DNA of 64,000 bases from an uncultured Monoglobus sp. (GTDB taxonomy: Bacteria; Bacillota; Clostridia; Monoglobales; Monoglobaceae): contig CANRHV010000002.1 in assembly GCA_947630505.1 (NCBI GenBank), positions 1 to 64,000 on the forward strand, read 5' to 3'. This document shows positions 39,847 through 50,681 of this stretch, piece after piece (within the stretch, counting starts at the first letter, position 1; each line of letters begins with the position of its first letter). The notes under the pieces were generated by a model. It saw only the letters and a list, made by a program, of their open reading frames with translations. It was not told the DNA's origin and ran no database searches. A program made the position numbers and the translations under genes.

Positions 39847-39875
39847 TTGCGCGGATCAAAAAAACGTGCTATAAT
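39847..39875 (+). promoter_or_regulatory. Promoter of SLH protein 1
   Basis: TTGCGC-N17-TATAAT; shares CGTGCTATAAT with SLH protein 2 promoter. Confidence 0.75.
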
Positions 39876-39978
39876 TCCTAAAGTTTGATAGGATTTGTCC
39901 TTGTCAAACTGAACAAAAACAAATTTGAAAAAAAATAAATCAAATATAACACTAATATACAACATGGAGGAATGCATA

Positions 39979-42900
39979 ATGAAATCAAAAAGAAATCTGG
40001 CATTGACAATTGCGGTTTGCATGATGTTGAGCGCTTTTGGTTTTACGGCATATGCAGACGCGCCCGTCGCTAAAGACGCGAAGCGTGCCGCCGACATAAC
40101 GACGGTGAATCTCGCGGATCTCGGAAGCGCGCAGCCCGTTACATATGGTATAGAACTGGCCGATGAGCCTACGGGAGCGCCGTCAAGCGAGCCTTCGGAA
40201 GCGCCGTCAAGCGAGCCTTCGGAAGCGCCGTCAAGCGAGCCTTCGGAAGCGCCGTCAAGTGAGCCTTCGACAGAGCCGTCAAGCGCACCTGAGACATCGA
40301 GCGCACCCGCGACATCAAGCGAGCCTTCGGAAGCGCCGTCAAGCGAGCCTTCGACAGAGCCGTCAAGCGCACCTGAGACATCGAGCGAGCCCGCAACATC
40401 AAGTGAGCCCGCGACATCAAGCGATCCTGAGACATCAAGTGAGCCCGCGACATCAAGTGAGCCCGCGACATCGAGCGAGCCTGAGACATCGAGCGAGCCT
40501 GAGACATCGAGCGAGCCTGAGACATCAAGTGAGCCCGCAACATCAAGCGAGCCCGCAGCATCAAGCGAGCCTGAGACATCGAGCGAGCCTGAGACATCGA
40601 GCGCACCTGAGACATCGAGCGCACCCGAGACATCAAGCGAGCCTGAGACATCAAGTGAGCCCGCAGCATCAAGCGAGCCTGAGACATCAAGTGAGCCCGC
40701 AACATCAAGTGAGCCCGCAACATCAAGCGAGCCTGAGACATCGAGCGAGCCTGAGACATCAAGCGAGCCTGAGACATCAAGCGAGCCCGCAGCATCAAGC
40801 GAGCCCGCAGCATCAAGCGAGCCTCAGACATCAACCGCGCCCGCAACGGCCGCGCCTGTAGTATCGAGCGAGCCCGCGACATCAAGCGAGCCTCAGACAT
40901 CAACCGCGCCCGCAACGGCCGCGCCTGTAGTATCGAGCGAGCCCGCAGCATCAAGCGAGCCTGAGACATCAACCGCGCCCGCAACGGCCGCGCCTGTAGT
41001 ATCAAGTGAGCCCGAGGCAACGGCAACACCCGAGGTAATTTCCGTTAAGGACGCTAAGCCGAACGGCAATGCTAAGGAAGAGACTGTTACTCTTGAAGCG
41101 GGAAACGGATATACAGAAGATGTTAAAGCTGTATTCGGTGACAACTTCGCCGAGATCGCGAATAACAAGATAACCGGTATCGACAATCAAAATACAGTTA
41201 CGGCTTCGGTAACGATTACGGAACCGGGTGACTATGAGTTCCAGGTTCTCGCTGTTGGCGATAAAGAAAACAACGTTATCACACTTACGCCCGTGCTTGC
41301 CGCTGAAGGTTTTAACGATCAAAAACTTGAAGCGGAAGCTACTGTCGGAACCGCCGGAGGAGAGGAAGTATATCTTTATACATATCTTGCAGAAGACCTT
41401 GAACCCGCTAACTACACGATAACATATAAATCCGCTACACAGGCTAAGGCGTCAGACTTTGTCGCTATGGCGATCGTAAATGTTACGGAAGAGCCCGTAA
41501 CATCGAGCGAGCCTCAGACATCGACTGAGCCCGTAACATCGAGCGAACCTCAGACATCGACTGAGCCCGTAACATCGAGCGAACCTCAGACATCAACTGA
41601 GCCCGTAACATCAAGCGAACCTCAGACGTCGACTGAGCCCGTAACATCGAGCGAGCCTCAGACATCGACTGAGCCCGTAACATCGAGCGAACCTCAGACA
41701 TCAACTGAGCCCGTAACATCGAGCGAACCTCAGACATCGACTGAGCCCGCAACGTCAAGCGAGCCTTCGACATCGAGTGAGCCCGCAACGTCAAGCGAGC
41801 CTTCAACATCAAGCGCGCCCGCAACGTCAAGCGAGCCTTCGACATCGAGCGCGCCTCAGACATCGAGTGAGCCTGAGACATCAAGCGAGCCTCAGACATC
41901 GAGTGAGCCTCAGACATCAAGCGAGCCTCAGACATCGAGTGAGCCTCAGACATCAAGCGAGCCTCAGACATCGAGTGAACCTGTAACATCAAGCGAGCCT
42001 GTTACATCAACAGAACCCACTCAGCCCACGAATGTACCCACGCAGCTGCCCACGATCGAGCCTCAGACATCAAGCGAGCCTCAGACATCGAGTGAACCTG
42101 TAACATCAAGCGAGCCTGTTACATCAACAGAACCCACTCAGCCCACGAATGTACCCACGCAGCTGCCCACGATCGAGCCTCAGACATCAAGTGAGCCTCA
42201 GGTATCGAGCGAGCCTCAGACATCGAGCGAGCCTCAGACATCGAGCGAGCCTCAGGTATCAAGCGAGCCTCAGGTATCGAGCGAGCCTCAGGTATCAAGC
42301 GAGCCTGTTGCGTCGGGAGAGCCTACCGCGACACCTACGTCAACGCCCACAAGAAGACCTTCTTACAGCGGCGGCGGTGGCGGCGGCGGTTCCTTCGGAA
42401 CATCGGCCACGGCGACACCTAAGCCCACGGCAACGCCCGACCCGAACGCCACGACGGCGCCCGGAGCCACAACCGCTCCCGGAGCACCCACAACAGCTCC
42501 CGTTGCCGGCGCTCAGGTATTCGAGGACGTACCCGCGGACCACTGGGCATACAGCTACATTATGGACCTCTACAACATGGGTATCATAAACGGCGAGACG
42601 CCCACGATGTTCGTTCCCGAGGACAACGTTACAAGAGCCGAGTTTGCCAAGATGGCGGCTATGCTGTTCGGCCTGACGGCTCAGAGCACGGAGTCGCAGT
42701 TTGTTGACGTGACTGCCGGCGATTGGTTCGCGCCCTATGTAATAGCGGCGACCGAGGCCGGAATCGTGAACGGCACAAGCGAGACCACGTTCAGCCCGAA
42801 CGACAACATCACTCGCGAGCAGATCGCGGCAATAATCGGCAGACAGATGAGCTGGGCATCCGAGAACGCGTCAAGCTACAGCGACGCGGACGCGATCGAG

Positions 42901-43035
42901 GCGTACGCTCTGCCGTACGTAACCGGACTTTCGGAGCAGGGAATACTGACCGGAGACAACGGAATGTACAGACCCAAGGACAACGCCACCAGAGCGGAAG
43001 CCGCGGCGATCATCGACAGAGTGAAGAATCACTAA
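39979..43035 (+). CDS. Secreted S-layer-homology (SLH) protein with long SSEP-x-T repeats
   Basis: Signal peptide MKSKRNLALTIAVCMMLSAFGFTAYADA; Ser/Glu/Pro/Thr repeats; three SLH motifs at C-terminus ([14 protein letters not shown]...). Confidence 0.92.
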   Translation: MKSKRNLALTIAVCMMLSAFGFTAYADAPVAKDAKRAADITTVNLADLGSAQPVTYGIELADEPTGAPSSEPSEAPSSEPSEAPSSEPSEAPSSEPSTEPSSAPETSSAPATSSEPSEAPSSEPSTEPSSAPETSSEPATSSEPATSSDPETSSEPATSSEPATSSEPETSSEPETSSEPETSSEPATSSEPAASSEPETSSEPETSSAPETSSAPETSSEPETSSEPAASSEPETSSEPATSSEPATSSEPETSSEPETSSEPETSSEPAASSEPAASSEPQTSTAPATAAPVVSSEPATSSEPQTSTAPATAAPVVSSEPAASSEPETSTAPATAAPVVSSEPEATATPEVISVKDAKPNGNAKEETVTLEAGNGYTEDVKAVFGDNFAEIANNKITGIDNQNTVTASVTITEPGDYEFQVLAVGDKENNVITLTPVLAAEGFNDQKLEAEATVGTAGGEEVYLYTYLAEDLEPANYTITYKSATQAKASDFVAMAIVNVTEEPVTSSEPQTSTEPVTSSEPQTSTEPVTSSEPQTSTEPVTSSEPQTSTEPVTSSEPQTSTEPVTSSEPQTSTEPVTSSEPQTSTEPATSSEPSTSSEPATSSEPSTSSAPATSSEPSTSSAPQTSSEPETSSEPQTSSEPQTSSEPQTSSEPQTSSEPQTSSEPVTSSEPVTSTEPTQPTNVPTQLPTIEPQTSSEPQTSSEPVTSSEPVTSTEPTQPTNVPTQLPTIEPQTSSEPQVSSEPQTSSEPQTSSEPQVSSEPQVSSEPQVSSEPVASGEPTATPTSTPTRRPSYSGGGGGGGSFGTSATATPKPTATPDPNATTAPGATTAPGAPTTAPVAGAQVFEDVPADHWAYSYIMDLYNMGIINGETPTMFVPEDNVTRAEFAKMAAMLFGLTAQSTESQFVDVTAGDWFAPYVIAATEAGIVNGTSETTFSPNDNITREQIAAIIGRQMSWASENASSYSDADAIEAYALPYVTGLSEQGILTGDNGMYRPKDNATRAEAAAIIDRVKNH
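40170..41020 (+). repeat. 18-bp periodic repeat array encoding SSEPxT units (array 1)
   Basis: Repeated GAGCCTGAGACATCRAGC-type units. Confidence 0.9.
41490..42320 (+). repeat. 18-bp periodic repeat array (array 2) with a 117-bp tandem duplication
   Basis: Repeated GAGCCTCAGACATCR units; GTGAACCTGTAACATC at 41975 and again at 42092. Confidence 0.9.
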
Positions 43036-43039
43036 AATA

Positions 43040-43075
43040 AAAATCTCTCCCCCGACTTCGGGGGAGATTTTTTTG
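43040..43075 (+). terminator. Intrinsic terminator after SLH protein 1
   Basis: AAATCTCTCCCCCGACTTCGGGGGAGATTTTTTT. Confidence 0.92.
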
Positions 43076-43105
43076 TGCAAACGGCGCGGGCGGACAGATG
43101 AATAT

Positions 43106-43156
43106 AAGCCTCGCCCCTTGGGGAGAGGTGTCAGGCGAAGCCTGACGGAGAGGGGT
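43106..43156. repeat. GC-rich palindromic intergenic repeat (family A)
   Basis: CCTCGCCCCTTGGGGAGAGGTGTCAGGCGAAGCCTGACGGAGAGGGG. Confidence 0.75.
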
Positions 43157-43253
43157 TAACGTAGGTACTGGATATTAGAGACTAGGAACTAGGATTGAAA
43201 AAATCACCGTGAAATATTCCTAGTCCCCAGTACCTATTTCCCAGTCTCTAAGT
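43157..43253. repeat. MITE-like palindrome (family B), about 97 bp
   Basis: AACGTAGGTACTGGATATTAGAGACTAGGAACTAGGA ... TCCTAGTCCCCAGTACCTATTTCCCAGTCTCTAAGTT. Confidence 0.8.
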
Positions 43254-43376
43254 TGACCCCTCATCCGACTTTTTGCCCGAGCGGGCAAAAACCCACCTTC
43301 CCTTCAAGGGGAAGGCAAGAGAGGCTTCCCCTTGAGGGGAAGCTGTCAGACGAAGTCTGACTGATGAGGTGTCAAC
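43254..43376. repeat. GC-rich palindromic intergenic repeat (family A variant)
   Basis: ACCCCTCATCCGACTTTTTGCCC...CTTCCCTTCAAGGGGAAGG...GTCAGACGAAGTCTGACTGATGAGGTGT. Confidence 0.75.
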
Positions 43377-43537
43377 GCAGTTAATAGAACCCCCGGTCCC
43401 TACGGGCGGCAATATGTTCTTAAATATACAATTTTTTGCACTTGTATAACTGCACAAACAAAAAATCGGATCGGGGGGGGGTGCTTTGTGAGGTTTGACG
43501 AAAAAACCGCGTAATCGGAAAATTGTATATGTTCAAC

Positions 43538-43566
43538 TTGACATAATCATAAAAGCGTGCTATAAT
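43538..43566 (+). promoter_or_regulatory. Promoter of SLH protein 2
   Basis: TTGACA-N17-TATAAT. Confidence 0.85.
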
Positions 43567-43653
43567 ATGTTCAATTTCGCGATTTGCGACAGTTATTCTT
43601 ATGAAAAAAATAAAAATAAATTATATATCCTCAACGAAGGGAGACAAATTTTT

Positions 43654-46600
43654 ATGAGTAAAAAGGTATTGTCTTTGATTCTCGCGTTGTGCATGGTGCT
43701 GACGACCGTTCCGGCCGTTTTTGCCGATGTGACAATGGAGAGTTCGGACGGCGTTATGCTGGCGGATGTCGGCGGCGGCGGATCGGATGATTTTAAAACC
43801 TTGCAGGATGCGGTAAACGCTGCGGCCAATGCGGCGGGCACAAAGTTCACTATCACGCTTGACGCTGATTATGAACTTACGGAACCGCTCAGCGTTAACG
43901 CGCCTAACAAAGAAATCACTATAGTAGGCATTAAAACAGACAGCACAAAGGCTAAGATCAGCGGCAAAAACATAACGGTTTCAGCGGGCAATGTGTTTTT
44001 CAGCAACATTGAGCTCAGCGGTATCGAAACTCCCGCGATCACGGTAAACGGCGGAGAAGTGACGCTGAATTCGAGTGACGTGAAAGCGTCGTGCGGTGAT
44101 ACAGCGTCGGCGGCGTTTGTTATGAACGGCGGCGCTGTCACGCTGAACGAGGGAAGCTCCGTAGAGTGCACCGGCATCGGATTAGCGTCGGAATACGCGG
44201 TTTTGTTTAATAGCGGAGTCGGCACATTCAATATCAACGGCTCGATCACCGTAACCGGAAACCTGGCGGATGAATGGTTCGCATACGGCGCGAATAACGA
44301 CACGGTTCCGACCGCGGACGCGAACGCTGATATCACGATCGGCGAGACGACCGAATTGAACGGTTTTATCGTATATGGCGATAGTGACAAAGTTGTCAAT
44401 ATAGACAACAAGCTGCAGTCGGCGGTTAACCTTGCCCAGGATAAAGACTACGGCAAGATCGCGTTCGGCAGCGCCACAGTAACGGTTGATGAAACAACCG
44501 TAAATCGCCCGATGATAATCGAGACAAAGGGCGCTACCGGTGTTAGCGACAAGATCACTGCCGGAACAGGCATGAAGCTTGATGAAACTACGGGAGTCGA
44601 CGCTAACGCGGTTTATGTTGTTCCCAACGCTGTGGGAATCAAGAGCGACAACGCCGATGCAGACACCGCCGGCGTTACTGTAACAGCCGCCAAATCTGCC
44701 GACGGAGCGGTAACCGACGCCAAGGAGGTTGACGTTGAGGTCAGCATAGACAGCGTTGATCTTTCGGTTGGCGGCGCGCCCTCAAACGCCTGGTGGGTAG
44801 GCGTAGGCCTGCTTGCTCCCGAAGGCGCGAACGGCGTTAAGTATGATGTCGGCAACGGGTTGGTTGACAACAATGGTCTTGACACCCTGCAGGTAAGCGA
44901 CAGCACCAAGACAGGTTTCGGATATTGGCTTGACGCGGCGACATTCCCGTCGAGTGACAATGACGAAGATCCCAAAACAATCACGCTCCAATGGATGAAA
45001 GACGGCGCGGAGATAGGCGAGTATACATATAATATTATACTTGCGGCAACTCCCGAACTCGGCGGCTTTACGCCCGAGGTTCTGTACTTCGGCTACGGCG
45101 AGACAAAAGAGGCTGCGATAGACGAGGCGTCAAAGCCGGAGAATCTTCCCGAAGGTTATGAGATCAATACCTCTGATTGGGCAGACCAGACCATGTGGGT
45201 AACCTTCAAGCAGCCCATTCCAGCCGGACTGACTGTCACGCTGACGATCACAGACCCCAAGAGCGGAACCGAAACTCATGACTGCGTGGGCGACGGCAAG
45301 CACTGCGTTTACGCGTGGAGCTACCTCAACAACGCGCAGACCGGAGAAATAACCATTCAGCCCGGAGAATATAAGATCACTAAAATCGAAAAGAATATCG
45401 AGAGAAGCGAATCAGAGGTTGAAGTAACTTGGAACGGGGCCGATCAGCCTCAGACCAAACTCACAGTATTCGGCGTTGGCGCGCTTGATGTCGGCTTTAA
45501 AGCCGATAAAGCTGCGGCGGAAGATTATATAAATAATAAAGTGAAAGGTGACGGAGTCAATGTAACCGATTGCGGACCCAACACGATGTATGTTATATTC
45601 TCCAACCGCATTAAGATTCCCGAAGACAAAACGGTCACACTGACCGTAACCGGACCCGGGAATGAGCAGGTATACACCGAGTCATTAGAAGGCGCAGATA
45701 ATAAGGAATGCAGCGTTATATACTTTAACTTCGTTGATGGCGACAGCACTGCAGAGACAGATATCCAAGAGGGCGAGTATCAATTCGTACTTACAGACGA
45801 TGCAGGCAAAGTTCTGGGTGAGAAGAGCCTCACTCTTGAAAAGCACAGCTTCAACGCCGGTGTTGAGCCCAACACGAATGGCGCATTTGAGGATGGCAAG
45901 GCGGCTCATGACGTATACAGAATGGCCGGCGATAAGGATGTATCCGTTGAGAGTATTATAGCGGCTCAAAAGCCCGTTAACAACGGCACATTTGCATTTG
46001 ACGGTTGGGAAGATGGCGTTGTGGAAGGTCTTGTTACAACCTATAACGCGAAGTGGGTCGACTACGCCGCGGGCATGGGCGTTAAGTCCGTCGCTTTCAG
46101 AGCGAAGAAAGATGAGGCAAATAAGGACTTTAGCATAAAAGACGGCGACAACAACACCATGTATATCACTCTTAACGCTAAAAATGTGAACGGTGATGAA
46201 AATGACAGAAAGCTTACCCTTAAAGTCACCAAAGACGGCAAAGATGTATATAGCGAAACGGTTAAAAAAGATTGGGAGCATGTATACTTCCGCTTCCCGA
46301 CGAAAACCGAGAAAGAAGGCGCAGGCGACGGAACAACATCGGTAGCTAAAGAACCCATTGAAGCGGGTGTATATACTGTAGCTCTTTACGGAGGCCCGGA
46401 CGGAACAACACGTGTTGGTGAAGAAAAGACCATCACAATATATAAGGTAGAGTATTCCACCGGCACCGAGGGCAGTTATACGGAGTCCAAAGATGTGGGC
46501 TACGGCTCGTATGATACGCAGCTTTACACCACATATATTGACCAAAAAGATTACGATGAAAAAACAATCGACACAACTCCCGAGATTGATCCCACGCCAA

Positions 46601-49600
46601 GCCCGGAAACATACTATTTTATGGGTTGGCCTTTGGAAGGCACACTGACCGAGGCAGAAAACAAGGTTGTGTACACGGCTCAGTGGGGCGATTATAATAA
46701 TATCAGTATTAGCTCGGTAGGCTTTGATATGGACGCCGCTAATGCTATGAGTGATATTAACGGCGTGTTAGAGAATGGTCATAAGATACAGGACGGCGTT
46801 GACAGCAACACTATGTATATAGCGCTTGACAAGCGCTTTGAGCCTAAAGAGGGAGCCGGAGCCCTGACCGTTAAGGTAACCAAGGTCCAGGATGAGAATG
46901 GTGATACGATTGAGTCACCCGACCCTGTAATATATCAAGAGACCATAGAAAACGGCAAAGTGATCTACTTCTGCTTCAAGGATGGCGGCGGTCAAGGCGT
47001 TCCCGGTGAGGATGGATCCGTTGCTCAAACAGATCTCGCCGATGCTGCCGGAAAGTATCATGTGCAGCTTTACAGAGGAGAAGAAGCAGACGATAATAGT
47101 AAAATAGCCGAGGCTACAAAAGATTTCTATATCTCCAAAGCCGTTTATGATTTCAACGGCGGCGCGGAGTATACTACAGACGGCACAAAGATAGAAGGCG
47201 ACCGCAAGGTTATATTCCTCGGCGAGGAGGATACCTATGATCCTACAACCGAGGGAACCGGCCTCAATGTAAAGAAACCCGGATACGCGTTTGACGCTTG
47301 GACCAAGGACGGCGAGGCGGTTGAGGATGCCACTTTCACAGCGGCAAGCAGCGATGACGCAAAGTGCAATGTTGAAACCTACAAAGCGGCCTGGAAGCTG
47401 GCGAAGATAGAGATACTCGGCGCGGGCTTCAAAGCAAAGGCGGACGAAGCGAAAGGCGCTTTGAACGGTCTGCTTGATCAGGTAGCGCAGGGCGCGGGCG
47501 ATAGAAGCGACGTTATAGACAACACTCTCTATGTTGTATACAAGCTTCAGGAGAGCGGCACAGAAGTCTCCGAATATACTCTTGAATTGTATAAGGACGA
47601 CAGCGTTGAACCGATTTACACCGATAAATCCGGCGGCAAGGCCGGCAAGGGCGGTTCATTCTACGCGTCGTTCGGACATCAGTTAAAGGATGTCGACAAT
47701 ATCGAGGGCAGCTATCAGTTCAAGATCACTCCCGACGGCGATCCCGAATACAGCATGACCTGGAACCTTGACATCTATAAGGTGGTATACGATGCGGGCG
47801 AAGGCACATTCGCAAGCGGAAGCAAACAGTCCGATACAGTATACTACGCGATGCACAGCGATCTCGGCGGCGAGTTCACCGAGCCGGACGAGGTTCCGAC
47901 CAGAGCAGGCTACACATTCGTTAAGTGGAACACCACTCCGGCCATAGACTCCGAGACCCACACCGCGACATTCAACGCGATTTGGAATAACTCGGCGGCG
48001 GTTATCACAGCGGTAGGCTTCAAGGCGGACAAAGAAGATGCTAAGACAGCGTCAAACGAAGCGTTCAAAGCCGCGGTAGACCGCTATACCAATGTTGACG
48101 ACACCGCGGACAACACATTGTTCGCCGTATACAAGCTCGCCAGCGCGGTAGACGACGCGAACAGAGTTCCCTACACGCTCATTATTAAGCACGGAAACAC
48201 AACAAGCGTTACAAACTTTGACACCAAGGACGCGTGCCTGGTACGCGCCGCGTTCAACGACAGTGACTTCGGCCAAGATGAGAACCACGAGGGCTTGTAT
48301 GAATTCGAGCTTTACGCCGGCTCGTACGACGCGGAGCCCGAGGGCGTTGAACCCGTTGACACCGAGGAGCTCAATATATATAAAGCGGTATACAACGCGG
48401 GCGACGGTGAATTCGCGGACGAGACAAATACTTATGAGAAATATGCGGTAGAGGAAGACCTCGCGGCGATCAACCCCGGCGAGCCGACCAAGACCGACGA
48501 CACATTCACAAAATGGAGCGATCCCGCGGAATCCGAGGACGGCTTCACAATCACCTACACGGCCGAGTGGCAGAGCGAAACGCAGCCTTCGGCGGAACCC
48601 TCAACGGAGCCTTCGACGGAGCCTTCGGAGCAGCCTTCGGCGGAACCCTCAACGGAGCCTTCGACAGAGCCTTCGACAGCTCCGGTAGAGCCTTCTGAGG
48701 CGCCCTCGACAGAGCCCTCGACAGCTCCGGTAGAGCCTTCTGAGGCGCCCTCGACAGCTCCGGTAGAGCCTTCTGAGGCGCCATCGACAGAGCCTTCAAC
48801 GGTTCCGGTAGAGCCTTCTGAGGCGCCATCGACAGAGCCCTCGACAGCTCCGGTAGAGCCTTCTGAGGCGCCCTCGACAGAGCCTTCAACAGCGCCATCG
48901 ACAGAGCCTTCAACAGCTCCGGTAGAGCCTTCGACAGAGCCTTCAACAGCTCCCGTAGAGCCTTCTGAGGCGCCATCGACAGAGCCTTCAACAGCGCCCG
49001 CTGAGCCTTCGGAAGCACCCTCAACGGAGCCTTCAACAGCTCCCGTAGAGCCTTCGGAAGCGCCCACAACAGAGCCTTCAACAGCTCCGGTAGAGCCTTC
49101 GGAAGCGCCCACAACAGAGCCTTCGGAAGCACCTTCGACAGAGCCTTCAACAGCTCCCGCAGAGCCTTCGGAAGCGCCCACAACAGAGCCTTCAGGAGCG
49201 CCTTCAACGGAAGCGCCTACGACAGAGCCTTCAACGGCTCCTTCAACCGAAGCGCCCACCACAGCGCCTTCAACAGAAGCGCCCACCACAGCGCCTTCAA
49301 CAGAAGCGCCTACCACAGCTCCTTCGACCGAAGCGCCAACAACAGCGCCTTCAACCGAAGCGCCCACCACAGCGCCTTCGACGGAAGCGCCCACCACAGC
49401 GCCTTCAACAGAAGCTCCCACCACAGCGCCTTCAACAGAAGCTCCCACGATCGAGCCTTCAGCAGAGCCTCAGGTATCGAGTGAGCCTCAGACATCGACT
49501 GAGCCTCAGACATCGACAGAGCCTCAAGTATCGAGCGAACCTGTTGCATCCGGAGAGCCTACCGCGATACCTACGTCAACGCCCACAAGAAGACCTTCTT

Positions 49601-50271
49601 ACAGCGGCGGCGGTGGCGGCGGCGGTTCCTTCGGAACAGGCGCCACGGCGACACCTAAGCCCACGGCAACACCCGACCCGAACGCGACAGCGGTGCCCGG
49701 AGCCACAACAGCACCCGGAGCACCCACAACTGCTCCCGTTGTCGGCGCTCAGGTATTCGAGGACGTACCCGCTGACCACTGGGCATACAGCTACATTATG
49801 GACCTCTACAACATGGGTATCATAAACGGCGAGACGCCTACAATGTTCGTTCCCGAGGACAACGTGACAAGAGCCGAGTTCGCCAAGATGGCGGCTATGC
49901 TGTTCGGCCTGACGGCTCAGAGCACGGAATCACAGTTTGTTGACGTGACGGCCGGCGACTGGTTCGCGTCCTATGTAATAGCGGCGACCGAGGCCGGAAT
50001 CGTGAACGGCACAAGCGAGACGACCTACAGCCCGAACGACAACATCACTCGCGAGCAGATCGCGGCGATAATCGGCAGACAGATGAGCTGGACATCGAAC
50101 AATCCGCTTGGATACAGCGACGCTGACACTATAGAAGAGTACGCGCTGCCGTATGTAACAGGCCTTACCGAGCAGGGAATCCTGACCGGAGACAACGGAA
50201 TGTTCAGGCCCAAGGATAATTCCACCAGAGCCGAAGCCGCGGCGATCATCGACAGAGTGAAGAATCACTAA
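43654..50271 (+). CDS. Giant secreted SLH protein with tandem ~150-aa modules, InlB-B-like repeats, Pro/Thr-rich linker and SLH domains
   Basis: Signal peptide [24 protein letters not shown]; repeated GFKADKxxAK...NTMYVxF modules; YTAEW/YTAQW-type InlB-B ends; three SLH motifs. Confidence 0.92.
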   Translation: MSKKVLSLILALCMVLTTVPAVFADVTMESSDGVMLADVGGGGSDDFKTLQDAVNAAANAAGTKFTITLDADYELTEPLSVNAPNKEITIVGIKTDSTKAKISGKNITVSAGNVFFSNIELSGIETPAITVNGGEVTLNSSDVKASCGDTASAAFVMNGGAVTLNEGSSVECTGIGLASEYAVLFNSGVGTFNINGSITVTGNLADEWFAYGANNDTVPTADANADITIGETTELNGFIVYGDSDKVVNIDNKLQSAVNLAQDKDYGKIAFGSATVTVDETTVNRPMIIETKGATGVSDKITAGTGMKLDETTGVDANAVYVVPNAVGIKSDNADADTAGVTVTAAKSADGAVTDAKEVDVEVSIDSVDLSVGGAPSNAWWVGVGLLAPEGANGVKYDVGNGLVDNNGLDTLQVSDSTKTGFGYWLDAATFPSSDNDEDPKTITLQWMKDGAEIGEYTYNIILAATPELGGFTPEVLYFGYGETKEAAIDEASKPENLPEGYEINTSDWADQTMWVTFKQPIPAGLTVTLTITDPKSGTETHDCVGDGKHCVYAWSYLNNAQTGEITIQPGEYKITKIEKNIERSESEVEVTWNGADQPQTKLTVFGVGALDVGFKADKAAAEDYINNKVKGDGVNVTDCGPNTMYVIFSNRIKIPEDKTVTLTVTGPGNEQVYTESLEGADNKECSVIYFNFVDGDSTAETDIQEGEYQFVLTDDAGKVLGEKSLTLEKHSFNAGVEPNTNGAFEDGKAAHDVYRMAGDKDVSVESIIAAQKPVNNGTFAFDGWEDGVVEGLVTTYNAKWVDYAAGMGVKSVAFRAKKDEANKDFSIKDGDNNTMYITLNAKNVNGDENDRKLTLKVTKDGKDVYSETVKKDWEHVYFRFPTKTEKEGAGDGTTSVAKEPIEAGVYTVALYGGPDGTTRVGEEKTITIYKVEYSTGTEGSYTESKDVGYGSYDTQLYTTYIDQKDYDEKTIDTTPEIDPTPSPETYYFMGWPLEGTLTEAENKVVYTAQWGDYNNISISSVGFDMDAANAMSDINGVLENGHKIQDGVDSNTMYIALDKRFEPKEGAGALTVKVTKVQDENGDTIESPDPVIYQETIENGKVIYFCFKDGGGQGVPGEDGSVAQTDLADAAGKYHVQLYRGEEADDNSKIAEATKDFYISKAVYDFNGGAEYTTDGTKIEGDRKVIFLGEEDTYDPTTEGTGLNVKKPGYAFDAWTKDGEAVEDATFTAASSDDAKCNVETYKAAWKLAKIEILGAGFKAKADEAKGALNGLLDQVAQGAGDRSDVIDNTLYVVYKLQESGTEVSEYTLELYKDDSVEPIYTDKSGGKAGKGGSFYASFGHQLKDVDNIEGSYQFKITPDGDPEYSMTWNLDIYKVVYDAGEGTFASGSKQSDTVYYAMHSDLGGEFTEPDEVPTRAGYTFVKWNTTPAIDSETHTATFNAIWNNSAAVITAVGFKADKEDAKTASNEAFKAAVDRYTNVDDTADNTLFAVYKLASAVDDANRVPYTLIIKHGNTTSVTNFDTKDACLVRAAFNDSDFGQDENHEGLYEFELYAGSYDAEPEGVEPVDTEELNIYKAVYNAGDGEFADETNTYEKYAVEEDLAAINPGEPTKTDDTFTKWSDPAESEDGFTITYTAEWQSETQPSAEPSTEPSTEPSEQPSAEPSTEPSTEPSTAPVEPSEAPSTEPSTAPVEPSEAPSTAPVEPSEAPSTEPSTVPVEPSEAPSTEPSTAPVEPSEAPSTEPSTAPSTEPSTAPVEPSTEPSTAPVEPSEAPSTEPSTAPAEPSEAPSTEPSTAPVEPSEAPTTEPSTAPVEPSEAPTTEPSEAPSTEPSTAPAEPSEAPTTEPSGAPSTEAPTTEPSTAPSTEAPTTAPSTEAPTTAPSTEAPTTAPSTEAPTTAPSTEAPTTAPSTEAPTTAPSTEAPTTAPSTEAPTIEPSAEPQVSSEPQTSTEPQTSTEPQVSSEPVASGEPTAIPTSTPTRRPSYSGGGGGGGSFGTGATATPKPTATPDPNATAVPGATTAPGAPTTAPVVGAQVFEDVPADHWAYSYIMDLYNMGIINGETPTMFVPEDNVTRAEFAKMAAMLFGLTAQSTESQFVDVTAGDWFASYVIAATEAGIVNGTSETTYSPNDNITREQIAAIIGRQMSWTSNNPLGYSDADTIEEYALPYVTGLTEQGILTGDNGMFRPKDNSTRAEAAAIIDRVKNH
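48585..49540 (+). repeat. Low-complexity repeat array encoding [15 protein letters not shown] and TEAPTTAPS units
   Basis: Period-27 CCTTCAACAGAAGCGCCCACCACAG units at about 49250-49450. Confidence 0.9.
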
Positions 50272-50273
50272 AA

Positions 50274-50312
50274 TAAAAAATCTCTCCCCCGATTCGGGGG
50301 AGATTTTTTTGG
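50274..50312 (+). terminator. Intrinsic terminator after SLH protein 2
   Basis: AAAAAATCTCTCCCCCGATTCGGGGGAGATTTTTTT. Confidence 0.92.
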
Positions 50313-50324
50313 ATTAAAATAGGG

Positions 50325-50353
50325 TTGACAAAATCAAAAATATAATATATAAT
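50325..50353 (+). promoter_or_regulatory. Promoter of a small antisense RNA
   Basis: TTGACA-N17-TATAAT. Confidence 0.8.
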
Positions 50354-50359
50354 AAAAAT

Positions 50360-50487
50360 GCGAAAGGGAGCTGCCAAAAGACGATCCCCAATCGCACAAA
50401 AGGGAACCGTTAAACGGTTAGCCAAAGTTAATAGTCAAAGAATATGACCGCTGCTTTAGCTGAGGGCGGTCATATTGCTTTTGTGCT
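50360..50487 (+). ncRNA. Candidate antitoxin antisense RNA, about 125 nt
   Basis: Starts after the consensus promoter at 50325 and ends at AATATGACCGC...GCGGTCATATTGCTTTTGT; overlaps the 3' part of the minus-strand small peptide gene. Confidence 0.55.
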
Positions 50488-50544
50488 TACCATTATGAAA
50501 AATATCACAACAGCGACGATTATTCTTAAAATCGTGTCAAGCAT
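50470..50544 (-). CDS. Candidate small hydrophobic type I toxin peptide (24 aa)
   Basis: MLDTILRIIVAVVIFFIMVSTKAI; strong RBS GAAAGGGGG; below the ORF-track length cut-off. Confidence 0.5.
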   Translation of the reverse strand: MLDTILRIIVAVVIFFIMVSTKAI

Positions 50545-50545
50545 T

Positions 50546-50587
50546 TTAGCAATACCCCCTTTCAATAAGCTCATGAGAATCACTCAT
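50546..50587 (-). CDS. Small upstream ORF coupled to the toxin (13 aa)
   Basis: MSDSHELIERGYC; stop one base before the toxin ATG; contains the toxin RBS. Confidence 0.35.
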   Translation of the reverse strand: MSDSHELIERGYC

Positions 50588-50681
50588 GGCAAGATCAGGA
50601 GGTCACCTCCCTTCTTTGTGGAATAGGAGATGGCTAACCGCTCAAAATACCCTTTTATGTAAGCGCCAAGCGCCTGTTTAC

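Noticed and set aside
40169-41029. Long minus-strand ORF (286 aa, MLPLPRAHLILQARPL...) and the plus-frame ORF 40163-40861 over the SLH repeats
   Set aside because: Shadow ORFs of the 18-bp in-frame repeat array; same for 41483-41992, 41777-41986, 48551-49207 and 48555-49448. No RBS and pure repeat translation.
40170-42320. Possible CRISPR array (short regular repeats)
   Set aside because: Repeats are in-frame, 18-bp periodic without unique spacers, inside a CDS; no cas genes in the window.
50444-50626. 60-aa plus-strand ORF MTAALAEGGHIAFVLTIMKN... as a toxin gene
   Set aside because: No RBS and its start lies in the terminator hairpin; the minus-strand 24-aa ORF has a better promoter, RBS and layout.
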